From contig SCVW01000002.1 of assembly GCA_007244375.1 (NCBI GenBank), positions 1 to 64,000 on the forward strand: a stretch of 64,000 nucleotides of DNA. The letters are read 5' to 3'. This DNA is from Smithella sp. (GTDB lineage: Bacteria; Desulfobacterota; Syntrophia; Syntrophales; Smithellaceae). Of this stretch, positions 52,365 to 62,061 are shown piece by piece. Below the pieces are notes generated by a model that was not told where the DNA came from, did not search any database, and was given only the letters and a program-made list of their open reading frames with translations. The translations under genes and the position numbers were made by a program. Position 1 is the first letter of the stretch, and each line of letters begins with the position of its first letter.

Positions 52365-53389
52365 ATATACTGATCGTAAAACTTAGTGCAATAGGTGATG
52401 TTATTCACACCCTGCCTTCCCTTGCTGCTTTGCGCCGGCTTTATCCGGATGCTAACATAACATGGGTTGTTGAAGAAGCCGCCGCCGATTTGATTACACA
52501 TCACCCTTATCTGAATTCTGTTTTGGTTTCGCGGCGCAAAAGCTGGAGTAGAGACTTGCTTCGCGGAAAGTTCAAAGATTCTTTGTACGGGATTAAAAAT
52601 TTTATAAAATGCTTGCAGCAAAAAAATTATGATCTGGTTATCGATTTTCACGGCCTTTTAAAAAGTTCGGTAATTGTATATCTTAGCCGCGGAAAAAGGA
52701 AGTTGGGTTATGATTCCTGGCAGGAATTAAGCGGCTTATTTCTTAACGAAAAAATTCCTGAAGACATGGAAAAACACGCTGTTGATCGTTATCTGGATTT
52801 TCCGCGTTATCTTGGGGCGAAGATCGACCAAGTCGAGTTTACTCTTCCTTCGAATAAAAAAGCAGAGGAAAAAGTATTGTGTTTACTCCGTGAACATAAT
52901 TTGGAAGACAAAATATTTATAGCAGTCAACCCTGTCGCTTATTGGGAAACAAAACTGTGGGATAATGAAAAATTTGCTTATTTGGCCGATCTGATTAATA
53001 ATAAGTTGTCGGTAAAAGTTGTCTTTACTGGAAGTGAAAAAGATTCTATCGAAAAAATAACTTCAATAATGAATACTGAAGGTGTAAATTTCGGCGGCAA
53101 AACAACATTGCTTGATCTTGCGTATTTGTATAAAAAAGCATGCATGTTAATAACCACTGATTCCGGTCCTATGCACCTGGCTGCGGCAATTGGAACTCCT
53201 GTTGTTGCTCTTTTCGGGCCAACCGATCCGGTAAGAACCGGTCCTTACGGTGCCGGACATGCAATCGTCAGGACGGGACTTTCCTGTAGTCCCTGTTTTT
53301 TAAAAAAATGCTCGACAAAACAGTGCATGCAGGATATTTCACCCGAGCAGGTTTTTGCCGTTGTGGAAAAGAAATTAACGAAGGAGTAG
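52361..53389 (+). CDS. waaC: Lipopolysaccharide heptosyltransferase I
   Basis: 342 residues, GT9: ILIVKLSAIGDVIHTLPSLAALRRLYPDA start, DFHGLLKSSVI, AVNPVAYWETKLWDNEKFA, TDSGPMHLAAAIGTPVVALFGPTDPVRTGPYG and a C-terminal cysteine cluster (SCSPCFLKKCSTKQCM). Adds the first heptose to Kdo. GTG start at 52361 overlaps the gmhB stop. Assignment as I rather than II rests on the KLSAIGDVIHTLP start; the two families are close. Confidence 0.9.
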   Translation: MNILIVKLSAIGDVIHTLPSLAALRRLYPDANITWVVEEAAADLITHHPYLNSVLVSRRKSWSRDLLRGKFKDSLYGIKNFIKCLQQKNYDLVIDFHGLLKSSVIVYLSRGKRKLGYDSWQELSGLFLNEKIPEDMEKHAVDRYLDFPRYLGAKIDQVEFTLPSNKKAEEKVLCLLREHNLEDKIFIAVNPVAYWETKLWDNEKFAYLADLINNKLSVKVVFTGSEKDSIEKITSIMNTEGVNFGGKTTLLDLAYLYKKACMLITTDSGPMHLAAAIGTPVVALFGPTDPVRTGPYGAGHAIVRTGLSCSPCFLKKCSTKQCMQDISPEQVFAVVEKKLTKE

Positions 53390-53395
53390 TAATAA

Positions 53396-53566
53396 ATGCC
53401 TTTAAATAAAAAACTGTTGGAAATATTAATCTGTCCTCAATGCCGGGGAAAAGTTAGATACGATGAAAAGCAAAACGGCATTATTTGTGATCAGTGCAAA
53501 TTGATGTATGAAGTAAAAGATGACATTCCCGTTTTGCTTGTGGAAGAAGCGAAAAAAATTTCATAA
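53396..53566 (+). CDS. Trm112-family zinc-ribbon protein
   Basis: 56 residues, ATG 53396 to TAA 53566, with AAGGAG 10 bp upstream. Sequence plan is that of Trm112/YcaR proteins: LLEILICPQC, a short beta segment (VRYDEKQNG), then IICDQCKLMYEVKDDIPVLL. Two CxxC pairs bind zinc. In bacteria such proteins often lie at the end of lipid A or LPS gene runs, as here, and resemble the activating partners of methyltransferases. Last gene of the run that starts at lysS. Confidence 0.88.
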   Translation: MPLNKKLLEILICPQCRGKVRYDEKQNGIICDQCKLMYEVKDDIPVLLVEEAKKIS

Positions 53567-53884
53567 TTTGCAGACGAAACAACCAAATTTCCTAGTATGT
53601 AAGCACTGCATATTGTTAGCTTTTGCTGAAAATAATAAAATTGCTTGACAGTGGATGAAGATTAATATAAAAATTTTACAATAACTAGTAAAAGGCTTTT
53701 TTAGCCCTATCCTTTGGAGCGTTTCACGTATTCAACAAGACAAACCGAGATTTAATCCGTAACTACTAAAAATCGTGATATCTTTTTGTGTTTCTCAAAA
53801 AAGAATGCAGTAAAGTAACGATAAATGTAATGTCAGAATAATGTTTTACGCTACCCGGTTAGACTTTAAAGCAAGGAAATATTT
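53567..53884. other. Intergenic region upstream of rho
   Basis: 318 bp. A possible rho promoter: TTGACA (53645-53650) and TATAAA (53666-53671), spacer only 15 bp, leaving a leader of about 200 bases. A short hairpin GGCT-TTTTT-AGCC lies near 53693-53707. rho leaders are often long and autoregulated, which would fit; no other feature is evident. Confidence 0.45.
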
Positions 53885-55132
53885 ATGAACATTGAAGACA
53901 TTAAACGATTGCCTATCAGCGAGCTTAACGATTTAGCCAAAAAATTGGATGTTCCGGGTGCCAGCGGTATGCGCCGTCAGGATTTGATTTTCGCTATCTT
54001 GCAGACCCAGGCAGAACAAAATGGCGTGATTTCCGGTTCGGGCGTGCTGGAAATTCTTCCTGACGGGTTTGGTTTTTTGCGTGCCGTCGATTACAATTAC
54101 CTGCCCAGTCCAGACGATATTTACATTTCTCCTTCACAGATCAGAAGGTTTAATTTGAAAACCGGCGATACGATTTCCGGCGAAGTCCGTCCTCCGAAAG
54201 AGGGGGAAAAATACTTTGCTCTCTTAAAAGTTGACACCGTAAATATGGAAAGTCCCGAACAAGCCCGGGACAAAATTCTTTTTGATAATCTTATCCCTCT
54301 CTATCCTTTGGAGAAATTAAACCTGGAGTATGATCCGAAAAACTACTCCACCAGAACCCTGGATTTATTTGCCCCAATCGGCAAAGGACAGCGTGCACTG
54401 ATTGTTTCCCCGCCCAGAGCAGGTAAAACAGTTCTTTTACAGGACATTGCTCACAGCATTGCTGCCAATCATCCCGAAGTTGTTTTGATGGTGCTTTTAA
54501 TTGACGAACGGCCTGAAGAAGTAACCGATATGCAGCGCAGTGTTTCCGGTGAAGTAATAGCTTCCACATTTGATGAACCGGCTTCTTTCCACGTGCAGGT
54601 GGCCGAAATGGTGATTGAAAAGGCAAAAAGACTTGTGGAACACAAAAAAGACGTAGTCATTTTATTGGATAGCATTACCCGCCTGGCACGGGCATACAAT
54701 ACTGTTGTTCCACCCAGTGGAAAAGTTCTCTCCGGAGGTGTCGATTCCAATGCACTGCATAAACCGAAACGTTTCTTCGGTGCTGCCAGAAATATCGAAA
54801 ATGGCGGCAGTCTGACGATAATCTCCACCGCTCTGATTGATACCGGAAGCAGGATGGATGAAGTTATTTTTGAAGAATTCAAGGGAACAGGCAACATGGA
54901 ACTGCATCTCGATCGTCGCATTGCTGATCGTCGAATATTTCCCGCGTTTGATCTGATCCGTTCCGGAACCAGAAAAGAAGAATTACTTATTCCCAAAAAC
55001 AATCTCAATCGTGTCTGGATACTGCGCAGGTTATTACAGGAAATGAACCCCGTCGATGCCATGGAGTTTATTATTGGAAAAATCAAAAAGACTGAAACGA
55101 ATCAGGAATTTCTGGATTCCATGAATTCATAA
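53885..55132 (+). CDS. rho: Transcription termination factor Rho
   Basis: 415 residues. N-terminal helical domain (1-47; [20 protein letters not shown]), cold-shock-like primary RNA-binding domain (about 50-125; [29 protein letters not shown]), and a RecA-type ATPase hexamer domain: P-loop [14 protein letters not shown]-loop/R-loop segments [17 protein letters not shown] and [12 protein letters not shown]. Normal length without the inserted domain found in actinobacterial Rho. Begins the conserved rho-rpmE-prfA-prmC-murA-hisD run. Confidence 0.97.
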   Translation: MNIEDIKRLPISELNDLAKKLDVPGASGMRRQDLIFAILQTQAEQNGVISGSGVLEILPDGFGFLRAVDYNYLPSPDDIYISPSQIRRFNLKTGDTISGEVRPPKEGEKYFALLKVDTVNMESPEQARDKILFDNLIPLYPLEKLNLEYDPKNYSTRTLDLFAPIGKGQRALIVSPPRAGKTVLLQDIAHSIAANHPEVVLMVLLIDERPEEVTDMQRSVSGEVIASTFDEPASFHVQVAEMVIEKAKRLVEHKKDVVILLDSITRLARAYNTVVPPSGKVLSGGVDSNALHKPKRFFGAARNIENGGSLTIISTALIDTGSRMDEVIFEEFKGTGNMELHLDRRIADRRIFPAFDLIRSGTRKEELLIPKNNLNRVWILRRLLQEMNPVDAMEFIIGKIKKTETNQEFLDSMNS

Positions 55133-55266
55133 ATGCGAAAAACATGATTTGCGTTTTTGCTTGAATTTTTATCGCATATATTGTAAGGCATTCCAGCACT
55201 TTTTAAATAAAGCAAAAAACATTAATAATTAATTATAGATAAACACCAGGAAGAAAGGAAAAAGAA

Positions 55267-55542
55267 ATGAAACAAGGAATCCATCCGGAATATAAAGAAA
55301 CGACCATAACTTGTGTCTGCGGTAATGTTATCGTAACAAGGTCCACTAAAAAAGACATCAAGACGGAAATCTGTTCCAACTGTCATCCTTTTATGACAGG
55401 CAAGCAAAGACTTGTAGATACGGCTGGTCGTGTCGAGAGATTCAAGAAGAAGTACGAAGCCAAAGTGGAAAAGCCGCAGGTCAAAAAGACAACAACTACT
55501 GAAAAGACTAAGGAAACTTCTAAAAAAATGACAAAAAAATAG
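55267..55542 (+). CDS. rpmE: Ribosomal protein bL31
   Basis: 91 residues. Core [59 protein letters not shown]; all four zinc-binding cysteines are present (C-x-C and CSNC), so it is the zinc-containing type. The final 25 residues are a Lys/Thr-rich extension absent from E. coli L31 (70 residues). AGGAAGAAAGGA precedes the ATG. Ends with a terminator. Confidence 0.95.
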   Translation: MKQGIHPEYKETTITCVCGNVIVTRSTKKDIKTEICSNCHPFMTGKQRLVDTAGRVERFKKKYEAKVEKPQVKKTTTTEKTKETSKKMTKK

Positions 55543-55561
55543 CTAAATATTTTTTATATAT

Positions 55562-55609
55562 GTTGCCGGTCTGATATTCTTTTGAATTTCGACCGGCATC
55601 ATTTTTTTT
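55562..55609 (+). terminator. Intrinsic terminator after rpmE
   Basis: TGCCGGTC (55564-55571) pairs with GACCGGCA (55591-55598); an inner ATTC/GAAT stem fills the loop; eight T's follow at 55602-55609. Separates rpmE from prfA, which starts 56 bp later. Confidence 0.85.
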
Positions 55610-55664
55610 GCAAGCGTTTTTCTGACGTATATGAAATTATAAAAATTTATATTGAAGAAATAAC

Positions 55665-56732
55665 ATGGAAATCATACTCGATAAACTTCACGATATTGAA
55701 ATACGTTACCGAGAATTGGAAGGACAGCTCAGCGATCCTAAAATCGTTTCCAAGCAGGGACTTTATCAAAAATTGGCCAAGGAACATGCCGATTTAAGAG
55801 AGTTGGTGGATACCATCCGTGAATATAATAAAATAAGAGAACATTTGGAAGAATATGAAGGGGTTCTGGCAGAAGGCGATGAAGATCTAAAGACAATTGT
55901 TAAAGAGGAAATGCCTCAATTAAAACAGAAAAAAAGCGATCTGGAAGAAAAGTTAAATGTTCTGCTTTTACCCAAAGATCCTAATGATAATAAAAACGTC
56001 TTTCTGGAGATCAGGGCCGGCACGGGCGGTGATGAAGCAGGACTTTTTGCCGGAGATTTATTCCGGATGTATGCCAGATACGCGGAATCTCAGGGCTGGA
56101 AGGTGGAAGTAGTCAGCAGTTCCTCTTCCGGTGGTATCGGCGGTTTCAAGGAAATAATCGCGCAAATAGAAGGCAATGGCGCTTACAGTCGACTGAAATA
56201 TGAAAGTGGTGTTCACCGTGTCCAGCGCGTGCCGGTTACGGAAGCGCAGGGTCGTATTCACACGTCGGCAGTTACCGTTGCCATTATGCCGGAAGCAGAA
56301 GACGTGGAAGTCAACATTGACCCGAACGATTTACGTATTGACGTATATCGTTCCACCGGTCACGGAGGTCAAAGCGTCAACACGACGGATTCCGCTGTTC
56401 GTATAACTCACTTGCCGACTGGTCTTGTCGTGACCTGTCAGGATGAAAAATCCCAGCTCAAGAACAAGGCCAAAGCCATGAAGGTATTGCGTGCGCGTTT
56501 GTACGATGCCATTGTGCAGAAACAAAATGCCGAAATGTCGGAGGCACGTAAAAATCAGGTAGGCAGTGGCGACCGCTCCGAACGAATCCGCACATACAAT
56601 TTTCCTCAAGGGCGAGTAACCGATCATCGAATCAACCTGACCCGTTATGATCTGGATAGCTTCTTAAACGGCAATATCGGCGCCATGATTGACGCTTTGG
56701 CGGCACATTATCAGGCAGAGTCTTTAAAATAA
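55665..56732 (+). CDS. prfA: Peptide chain release factor 1
   Basis: 355 residues. GGQ catalytic motif in [24 protein letters not shown]; the RF1 codon-recognition region ([29 protein letters not shown] tripeptide) and the [25 protein letters not shown] stretch all agree with RF1 (UAA/UAG). Its glutamine is methylated by PrmC, whose gene normally follows directly but is here separated by a reversed gene. Confidence 0.97.
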   Translation: MEIILDKLHDIEIRYRELEGQLSDPKIVSKQGLYQKLAKEHADLRELVDTIREYNKIREHLEEYEGVLAEGDEDLKTIVKEEMPQLKQKKSDLEEKLNVLLLPKDPNDNKNVFLEIRAGTGGDEAGLFAGDLFRMYARYAESQGWKVEVVSSSSSGGIGGFKEIIAQIEGNGAYSRLKYESGVHRVQRVPVTEAQGRIHTSAVTVAIMPEAEDVEVNIDPNDLRIDVYRSTGHGGQSVNTTDSAVRITHLPTGLVVTCQDEKSQLKNKAKAMKVLRARLYDAIVQKQNAEMSEARKNQVGSGDRSERIRTYNFPQGRVTDHRINLTRYDLDSFLNGNIGAMIDALAAHYQAESLK

Positions 56733-56748
56733 AAATTTCTTATCTGAT

Positions 56749-57243
56749 TCACTTGACTTCAGGAAATGTGCGAGAGACGGCTTTTCTGAATACTGCTTCA
56801 TTAGTCTTGAACTTATTGATGATAAGGTCTGCAAATTTCCAGACGTTTAATCTTATTTCACGTTTGTAAGAGTTTATTTTGTGTATTTCCGGAATTCCGC
56901 TAAACTCGTCGTCGATGTGAAAGAAATATTTTATTTGATTTTTCTTATCGATGTATTTTTTGGGAGTTCCCTGGTGCTGAACACCGTTTCTGTAAACAAT
57001 CCAGAAACAATTAAAATCTTCCAAACTCAGGCCTAAATCTTTCGCCGCTGCAATTTTAAATTTTTCATCGTCTCTTTTGCCGTTAAGAGTGTCTGTCAAA
57101 GCACGATAATATCTTTCACATAGAAAAAGAGCGGCAGACAGAGCCAGAAATCCTCCGTCTCCTTCAGGCATTTCTTTGAGTTTTTCAATCGGCTTGATAA
57201 ACCAGCCATCGAATCGTTCCATTAGAGAAGCACCTGGCCTCAT
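56749..57243 (-). CDS. Hypothetical HEPN-like protein inserted between prfA and prmC
   Basis: 164 residues, no close family recognised. Predicted mainly helical: FLALSAALFLCERYYRALTDTL, KDLGLSLEDFNCFWIVYRNGVQHQG, WKFADLIINKFKTNEAVFRKAV. RNGVQH (residues 85-90) fits the R-x4-6-H motif (often RN....H) of HEPN RNases and RNA-binding proteins, at the end of a helix as expected. Minus strand, only 16 bp from the prfA stop, and splits the widely conserved prfA-prmC pair, so it was probably acquired. GGGGAA precedes the ATG. Alternative: an unrelated helical protein. Confidence 0.5.
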   Translation of the reverse strand: MRPGASLMERFDGWFIKPIEKLKEMPEGDGGFLALSAALFLCERYYRALTDTLNGKRDDEKFKIAAAKDLGLSLEDFNCFWIVYRNGVQHQGTPKKYIDKKNQIKYFFHIDDEFSGIPEIHKINSYKREIRLNVWKFADLIINKFKTNEAVFRKAVSRTFPEVK

Positions 57244-57459
57244 GATTGTTCCCCGTCAAGATATGTTGAAATACCGTGTAATCCTTTTAGCAAATTCTTT
57301 TAAATATTAATGATTTGAGTTTATAAACACTTGACAATTATTTTGCAACAATTTATTTTCTCATAAATGTTCTAAGATTTGAAGAAGCCCTGCACATGTG
57401 ACCTTTAGGTTATACGCCGGGCTGCGCTGCTGAAAAAACAGCAGCTTGGAAACAACACC

Positions 57460-58311
57460 ATGACCGTTCGTGAAATTATTAATGAAACAACAAATGCTTT
57501 TGAAGCCGCGGGAATTCCTTCAGCCAGACTGGATGCGGAAGTATTGCTTGCTTTTGCTCTCGGACGGGACAAACTTGAATTTTTTAAAAATCCGGAAATG
57601 ATTATTAACGAGGAGCAACTTTCTTCTTTTGGCAAACTTGTCATTCGTCGAATGCAAGGTGAACCGGTAGCGTATATTACAGGATTTAAAAATTTTTGGA
57701 CGTTCACTTTGGAAGTAAACAAAGATGTTCTGATTCCGCGTCCTGATACGGAAATTATTGTTGAAGAAGCGATCGACGTTGCAAAAAAATATACATCGAA
57801 TCAAATCAAAATTTTGGATATAGGTACAGGCAGCGGAGCTATTGCCATTGCGTTGGCTGATGAATTACCCAAAACCAACATCACGGCCACTGATATTTCG
57901 GAAGCGGCACTTAAGCTGGCACAAAGAAATGCGGAGAATTTGGGATTTAAAGAGAGAATAGCTTTCCGGCAAGGCGATTTATTTGAACCGGTTAACGACA
58001 CTTTTGATATAATTGTCTGTAATCCTCCCTATATTTCAACAGGTGATTATGAAACGCTTTCTTCAGGAGTGAAAAATTATGAGCCGGCAATTGCTCTTCT
58101 GGCGGGTAAGGATGGGACGGAATTTTATGAAAGGTTGATATATCAGGCAAAAAATTATTTGGAAAAAAATGGTTGGCTTTTGATGGAAATTGGAGCTAAA
58201 CAGGAACAGGGTATTTATAAAATTATCGGGCAATCCGGATTTTATGAAAGCGTGGAAACGCGCAAAGATTATGCCGGATGGCCGCGTGTAGTTAAAGCAA
58301 GGAGAAAATAA
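57460..58311 (+). CDS. prmC: Release factor glutamine methyltransferase
   Basis: 283 residues. N-terminal helical recognition domain (1-75; REIINETTNAFEAAGIPSARLDAEVLLA), then Rossmann SAM-dependent methyltransferase: LDIGTGSGAIAIALA and the diagnostic NPPY in IIVCNPPYISTGDY. Methylates Gln of the GGQ motif in RF1/RF2. A hairpin GCTGCTG-AAAAAA-CAGCAGC (57426-57445) lies just before the start. murA begins at the base after its stop. Confidence 0.95.
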   Translation: MTVREIINETTNAFEAAGIPSARLDAEVLLAFALGRDKLEFFKNPEMIINEEQLSSFGKLVIRRMQGEPVAYITGFKNFWTFTLEVNKDVLIPRPDTEIIVEEAIDVAKKYTSNQIKILDIGTGSGAIAIALADELPKTNITATDISEAALKLAQRNAENLGFKERIAFRQGDLFEPVNDTFDIIVCNPPYISTGDYETLSSGVKNYEPAIALLAGKDGTEFYERLIYQAKNYLEKNGWLLMEIGAKQEQGIYKIIGQSGFYESVETRKDYAGWPRVVKARRK

Positions 58312-59559
58312 GTGGATAAAATAGTTATTAATGGCGGGAAGCCTCTTCATGGTGATGTTCAGATAAGCGGAGCGAAAAATGCAGCGTTGCCGATTATGGC
58401 ATCCGCATTGTTAACCGATGGAACCAGCACGTTTCATAATATCCCCGATTTGGTGGATATTAAAACAATTAAAAAGCTTTTATGCAGCATGGGTGCTCAG
58501 ATCGAAGGCGAAGAGAGTGTCAAAATAAACTTCGATAAAATTGTCAGTCATACCGCCTCATATGATCTGGTAAAAACAATGAGAGCGTCGATTTTAGTTC
58601 TTGGTCCTCTAATTGCCCGTACGGGAAAGGCGCGTGTGTCTTTGCCCGGAGGCTGCGCTATCGGCGCGCGACCGGTTAACCTTCATCTCAAAGCGCTGGA
58701 AGATATGGGCGCGCAAGTAGAATTAAACAGCGGTTATATTGAAGCAAAGGCTAAGAAATTAAAGGGAGCGGAAATATACTTTGATTTGTCTACCGTAACC
58801 GGTACGGAAAACATAATGATGGCAGCCACTCTGGCTCAGGGTACTACAGTAATGAATAATGCGGCGCGTGAACCGGAAGTTGTCAACCTCGCGGATGTTT
58901 TAAACAGTATGGGGGCCAGAATCAGCGGAGCCGGTACAGACGTAATAACAATTAAAGGAGTTACTTCTTTAAAATCAACGGAAGCTTCAATCATTCCTGA
59001 CCGGATTGAAGCGGGAACTTTTATGATTGCCGCGGGAATGACGCGTGGTGAGATAAACATTATCGGCTGCAATCCTCATCATCTGGAGGCGTTAATCAAT
59101 AAATTGCGGGATACCGGTATGAAAATTTCGCCCATTAAAAACGGGCTGAAGGTATCCGCCAGAGAAAAAATAAACAGTGTTGATGTAAAAACTCTTCCTT
59201 ATCCCGGATTTCCCACCGATTTACAGGCGCAGATGATGGCTTATATGAGCATCGGCAGCGGTTTGAGCGTCATTACCGAAACGGTTTTTGAGAACAGGTT
59301 TATGCATGTCAGCGAACTTTTGCGCATGGGAGCCGATATTGTTATTCAGGGCAACAACGCTGTTGTCCGGGGAGTGCCCGCGTTGCATGGAGCGCAGACA
59401 ATGGCCACGGATTTGCGGGCTTCTGCCTCGCTGGTTCTGGCGGCGCTGGTAGCCGAAGGCAAAACGGAGATTTCCCGCGTTTACCATATTGACCGTGGTT
59501 ATCAGACAATAGAAAAGAAATTTTCTGCGTTGGGAGCGGAGATAAAAAGGATAAAATAA
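58312..59559 (+). CDS. murA: UDP-N-acetylglucosamine 1-carboxyvinyltransferase
   Basis: 415 residues, EPSP-synthase fold with two inverted domains. Catalytic Cys lies in [16 protein letters not shown]; other conserved parts are [17 protein letters not shown] (Lys22/Asn23 pair), [20 protein letters not shown] and [14 protein letters not shown] cysteine rather than aspartate at this place predicts fosfomycin sensitivity of the enzyme. First committed peptidoglycan step. GTG start at 58312 directly follows prmC. Confidence 0.96.
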   Translation: MDKIVINGGKPLHGDVQISGAKNAALPIMASALLTDGTSTFHNIPDLVDIKTIKKLLCSMGAQIEGEESVKINFDKIVSHTASYDLVKTMRASILVLGPLIARTGKARVSLPGGCAIGARPVNLHLKALEDMGAQVELNSGYIEAKAKKLKGAEIYFDLSTVTGTENIMMAATLAQGTTVMNNAAREPEVVNLADVLNSMGARISGAGTDVITIKGVTSLKSTEASIIPDRIEAGTFMIAAGMTRGEINIIGCNPHHLEALINKLRDTGMKISPIKNGLKVSAREKINSVDVKTLPYPGFPTDLQAQMMAYMSIGSGLSVITETVFENRFMHVSELLRMGADIVIQGNNAVVRGVPALHGAQTMATDLRASASLVLAALVAEGKTEISRVYHIDRGYQTIEKKFSALGAEIKRIK

Positions 59560-60846
59560 ATGAAGATAATCAAATCCAACGCTGCCGAGTTTGAAAATTT
59601 CTTTAGTGAATTGCGCCGGAGAGGCGGTGTTCATTCACCGGAACTCTTATCATCAGTGGCAAAGATTGTTAGCGATGTCGCAGCCCAGGGAGATAAAGCT
59701 TTATTTAAATACACGGCGAAGTTTGACGGATATAAATTAAGCGGTGCTACAGTGGAAGTGACACCTGCGGAAAAAAAGAAAGCGCTGGCAAAGGTAAAAA
59801 CGGAAGATCTAAAAGTTATCAAATTAGCGGCAAAGCGTATTGAAGATTATCATCGCCATCAGATAGCACAAGGCTATATGGTTAATAAGGAAAGCGGCAT
59901 AGAATTGGAGCAGCGTATTCTACCACTTGGACGGGTTGGCATTTATGCTCCCGGCGGTAAAGCTTCTTATCCTTCGACCATTCTTATGGCGGCGGTTCCG
60001 GCGCGCATTGCCGGAGTGGAAGAAACTATTCTGGTCACTCCGGCCAGGAATGGCAAAATGAATCATCTGATTGCCGCGGCGGCCGAGGTGAGCGGAGTAA
60101 AACGAATATTCAAAATCGGCGGTGCGCAGGCGATTGCGGCGCTGGCTTACGGTACAGAAACCATTCCTCAGGTGGACAAAATTGTAGGTCCGGGCAATGC
60201 CTATGTCGCTGCGGCGAAAAAATTGGTTTTCGGTCAGGTAGATATAGATATGATCGCCGGTCCCAGCGAAGTTATGGTCATTGCCGATAAAACTGCAAAT
60301 GCTTCTTTTGCCGCTGCGGATATGCTTGCGCAACTCGAGCATGATGAAATGGCAGCAGCCATGCTTTTAACGGATTCCGAAGATCTGGCCCGGGAAGTAT
60401 TGCTGGAAATTTACCGGCAAATGAAAACCTTATTGCGAAAAGTAACAGCGGAAAAATCTTTGACCAAATACGGTGCAATTATAATTACAAAGAGTGTGGA
60501 AGAGGCTGTGGATATCGCCAATTCTTTTGCGCCGGAACATTTGGAGTTGATGGTTAAAAATCCGAAAAAATTTCTGGACGGGGTAAGAAATGCAGGATCT
60601 GTTTTTTTGGGATCTTTCACTCCGGAGGCATTGGGCGATTACCTGGCCGGCACAAACCACATTTTACCCACGGGGGGAACAGCACGTTTTTCGTCTCCAT
60701 TGGGAATCTATGATTTTTATAAACGCATGAGCGTTCTTTCATTTTCTAAAGAAGCTTTTAATAAACTGGGCGCAGCTACCGCGCATTTCGCCCGAATGGA
60801 AGGACTCGATGCCCATGCCAGGTCTGTTCTTGTCCGCGATAAATAA
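59560..60846 (+). CDS. hisD: Histidinol dehydrogenase
   Basis: 428 residues. LPLGRVGIYAPGGKASYPSTILMAAVPARIAGV, TGGAQAIAALAYGTETIPQVDKIVGPGNAYV-like segment, DMIAGPSEVMVIAD, QLEHDEMA (zinc/catalytic region with His and Glu) and NHILPTGGTARFSSPLGIYDF. Makes histidine from histidinol by two oxidations. Starts at the base after murA. No other his genes nearby; murA-hisD pairing is widespread. Confidence 0.96.
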   Translation: MKIIKSNAAEFENFFSELRRRGGVHSPELLSSVAKIVSDVAAQGDKALFKYTAKFDGYKLSGATVEVTPAEKKKALAKVKTEDLKVIKLAAKRIEDYHRHQIAQGYMVNKESGIELEQRILPLGRVGIYAPGGKASYPSTILMAAVPARIAGVEETILVTPARNGKMNHLIAAAAEVSGVKRIFKIGGAQAIAALAYGTETIPQVDKIVGPGNAYVAAAKKLVFGQVDIDMIAGPSEVMVIADKTANASFAAADMLAQLEHDEMAAAMLLTDSEDLAREVLLEIYRQMKTLLRKVTAEKSLTKYGAIIITKSVEEAVDIANSFAPEHLELMVKNPKKFLDGVRNAGSVFLGSFTPEALGDYLAGTNHILPTGGTARFSSPLGIYDFYKRMSVLSFSKEAFNKLGAATAHFARMEGLDAHARSVLVRDK

Positions 60847-60867
60847 ATAATAAGAGGCTCAAATTTA

Positions 60868-61128
60868 TTGATATCTGAAACAATTTATTCCGATTCCCTG
60901 GTCACAATTACCCGAGACAGCATTCTGTTTAAGCGCTACAGTATTTTTGAACAGGACAGATTGGTATTTTTTTCTGATATTGGGAAAATAATTGTTAAAA
61001 AATCCTCCCTTTGGCATGGTAAGTTTCGCTTTCACGCTACGGGAGATTTTCATACCTGGTTTGCCAGAGATTTTAAAAGATATAAACGCGACAAGATTTT
61101 TGTTGCCTTCATTCGCCATAAATGGTGA
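60868..61128 (+). CDS. Small hypothetical protein, possibly truncated by an in-frame stop
   Basis: 86 residues from a TTG at 60868 (AGAGG 14 bp upstream, so the start is uncertain). Beta-rich pattern (SLVTITRDSILFKRYSIF, RLVFFSDIGKIIVKKSS, GKFRFHAT, KIFVAFIRHKW) like a small PH-like or coat-type domain. After the TGA at 61126-61128 the same frame stays open for another 26 codons to a TGA at 61209 and reads HIRFTVEDSTAVIKIFQAMG, a plausible final strand-helix of the same domain. That suggests a recent nonsense mutation or readthrough. Family not named. Confidence 0.5.
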   Translation: MISETIYSDSLVTITRDSILFKRYSIFEQDRLVFFSDIGKIIVKKSSLWHGKFRFHATGDFHTWFARDFKRYKRDKIFVAFIRHKW

Positions 61129-61252
61129 CATATTAGATTTACAGTTGAAGATTCAACTGCTGTCATAAAAATATTTCAGGCAATGGGATTGATTAGAAAT
61201 CTGGTCTGATTGGTGATTATTTTGTTTAACAGTTTTAAAGGAATTTCCGTAA

Positions 61253-61999
61253 GTGCAAAAATCAAAGAATGATAAATATCCTTCTGTAAAAACCGTCAAT
61301 GATAAAGAACGTATCAGTATGGTCAAAGAAATTTTTTCGACCATTACCGGCAGATACGATTTTTTAAATCATTTTTTGAGTATGCGCCGCGACATAGCCT
61401 GGCGGCACTTCGCTATTAAAAAAATGGTTTTCTTCCGCACCAAAAGATTTCTTGATGTTGCCTGCGGTACGGGAGATTTGTCAGTTAACGCCTGTTTCAA
61501 ACACCATGATATTTTAGTTACCGGAATTGATTTTGTCTATCCGATGGTGAAGGCGGCGAACGAAAAGGCAAAGAAAAAAAATCTTAACAACAGGATAAAT
61601 TTTATTCAGGGAAATGCCCTTCAACTTCCTTTTGATGAAAATTCCTTTGACGTTACCGCGATGGCCTTTGGGATCAGAAACATTCCTCAAAAAGCACAAG
61701 CCTTAAAAGAAATGCAGCGTGTTACAGTGCCGGGCGGTCAGATCATGATTCTGGAAATGACGTTTATTCAAAACCGTTTTTTCAAACTGGCCTATTATAT
61801 TTATTTAAACTTTTTGCTCCCCCTGATGGCCAAAATATTTTCCAAAAATGCCGCGGCCTATTATTACCTTGCCGATTCCATCATGAACTTTCCCTCGCCT
61901 GAAGAATTTGCCGCTTTCATGAGAGAAACCGGCATATCCGAAGTTGAAATATTCCCCCGAACTTTTGGAATTGCCTGTCTTTATGTCGGGAAGAAATAG
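61253..61999 (+). CDS. ubiE: Demethylmenaquinone methyltransferase (UbiE/MenG)
   Basis: 248 residues with GTG start (AAGGAA 9 bp upstream). SAM-binding motif I FLDVACGTGDLSVNA, then the UbiE signatures ITGRYDFLNHFLSMRRDIAWRH, PFDENSFDVTAMAFGIRNIPQKAQALKEM and PGGQIMILEMT. Methylates demethylmenaquinone (or the ubiquinone precursor). In an anaerobe the menaquinone role is likelier. No other quinone genes nearby. Confidence 0.93.
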   Translation: MQKSKNDKYPSVKTVNDKERISMVKEIFSTITGRYDFLNHFLSMRRDIAWRHFAIKKMVFFRTKRFLDVACGTGDLSVNACFKHHDILVTGIDFVYPMVKAANEKAKKKNLNNRINFIQGNALQLPFDENSFDVTAMAFGIRNIPQKAQALKEMQRVTVPGGQIMILEMTFIQNRFFKLAYYIYLNFLLPLMAKIFSKNAAAYYYLADSIMNFPSPEEFAAFMRETGISEVEIFPRTFGIACLYVGKK

Positions 62000-62061
62000 A
62001 AAACTGACTTGGTTGTAAATGAATTAACCGTCGCCTTCTTTTTGCCTAAAATTGCTTTAAA

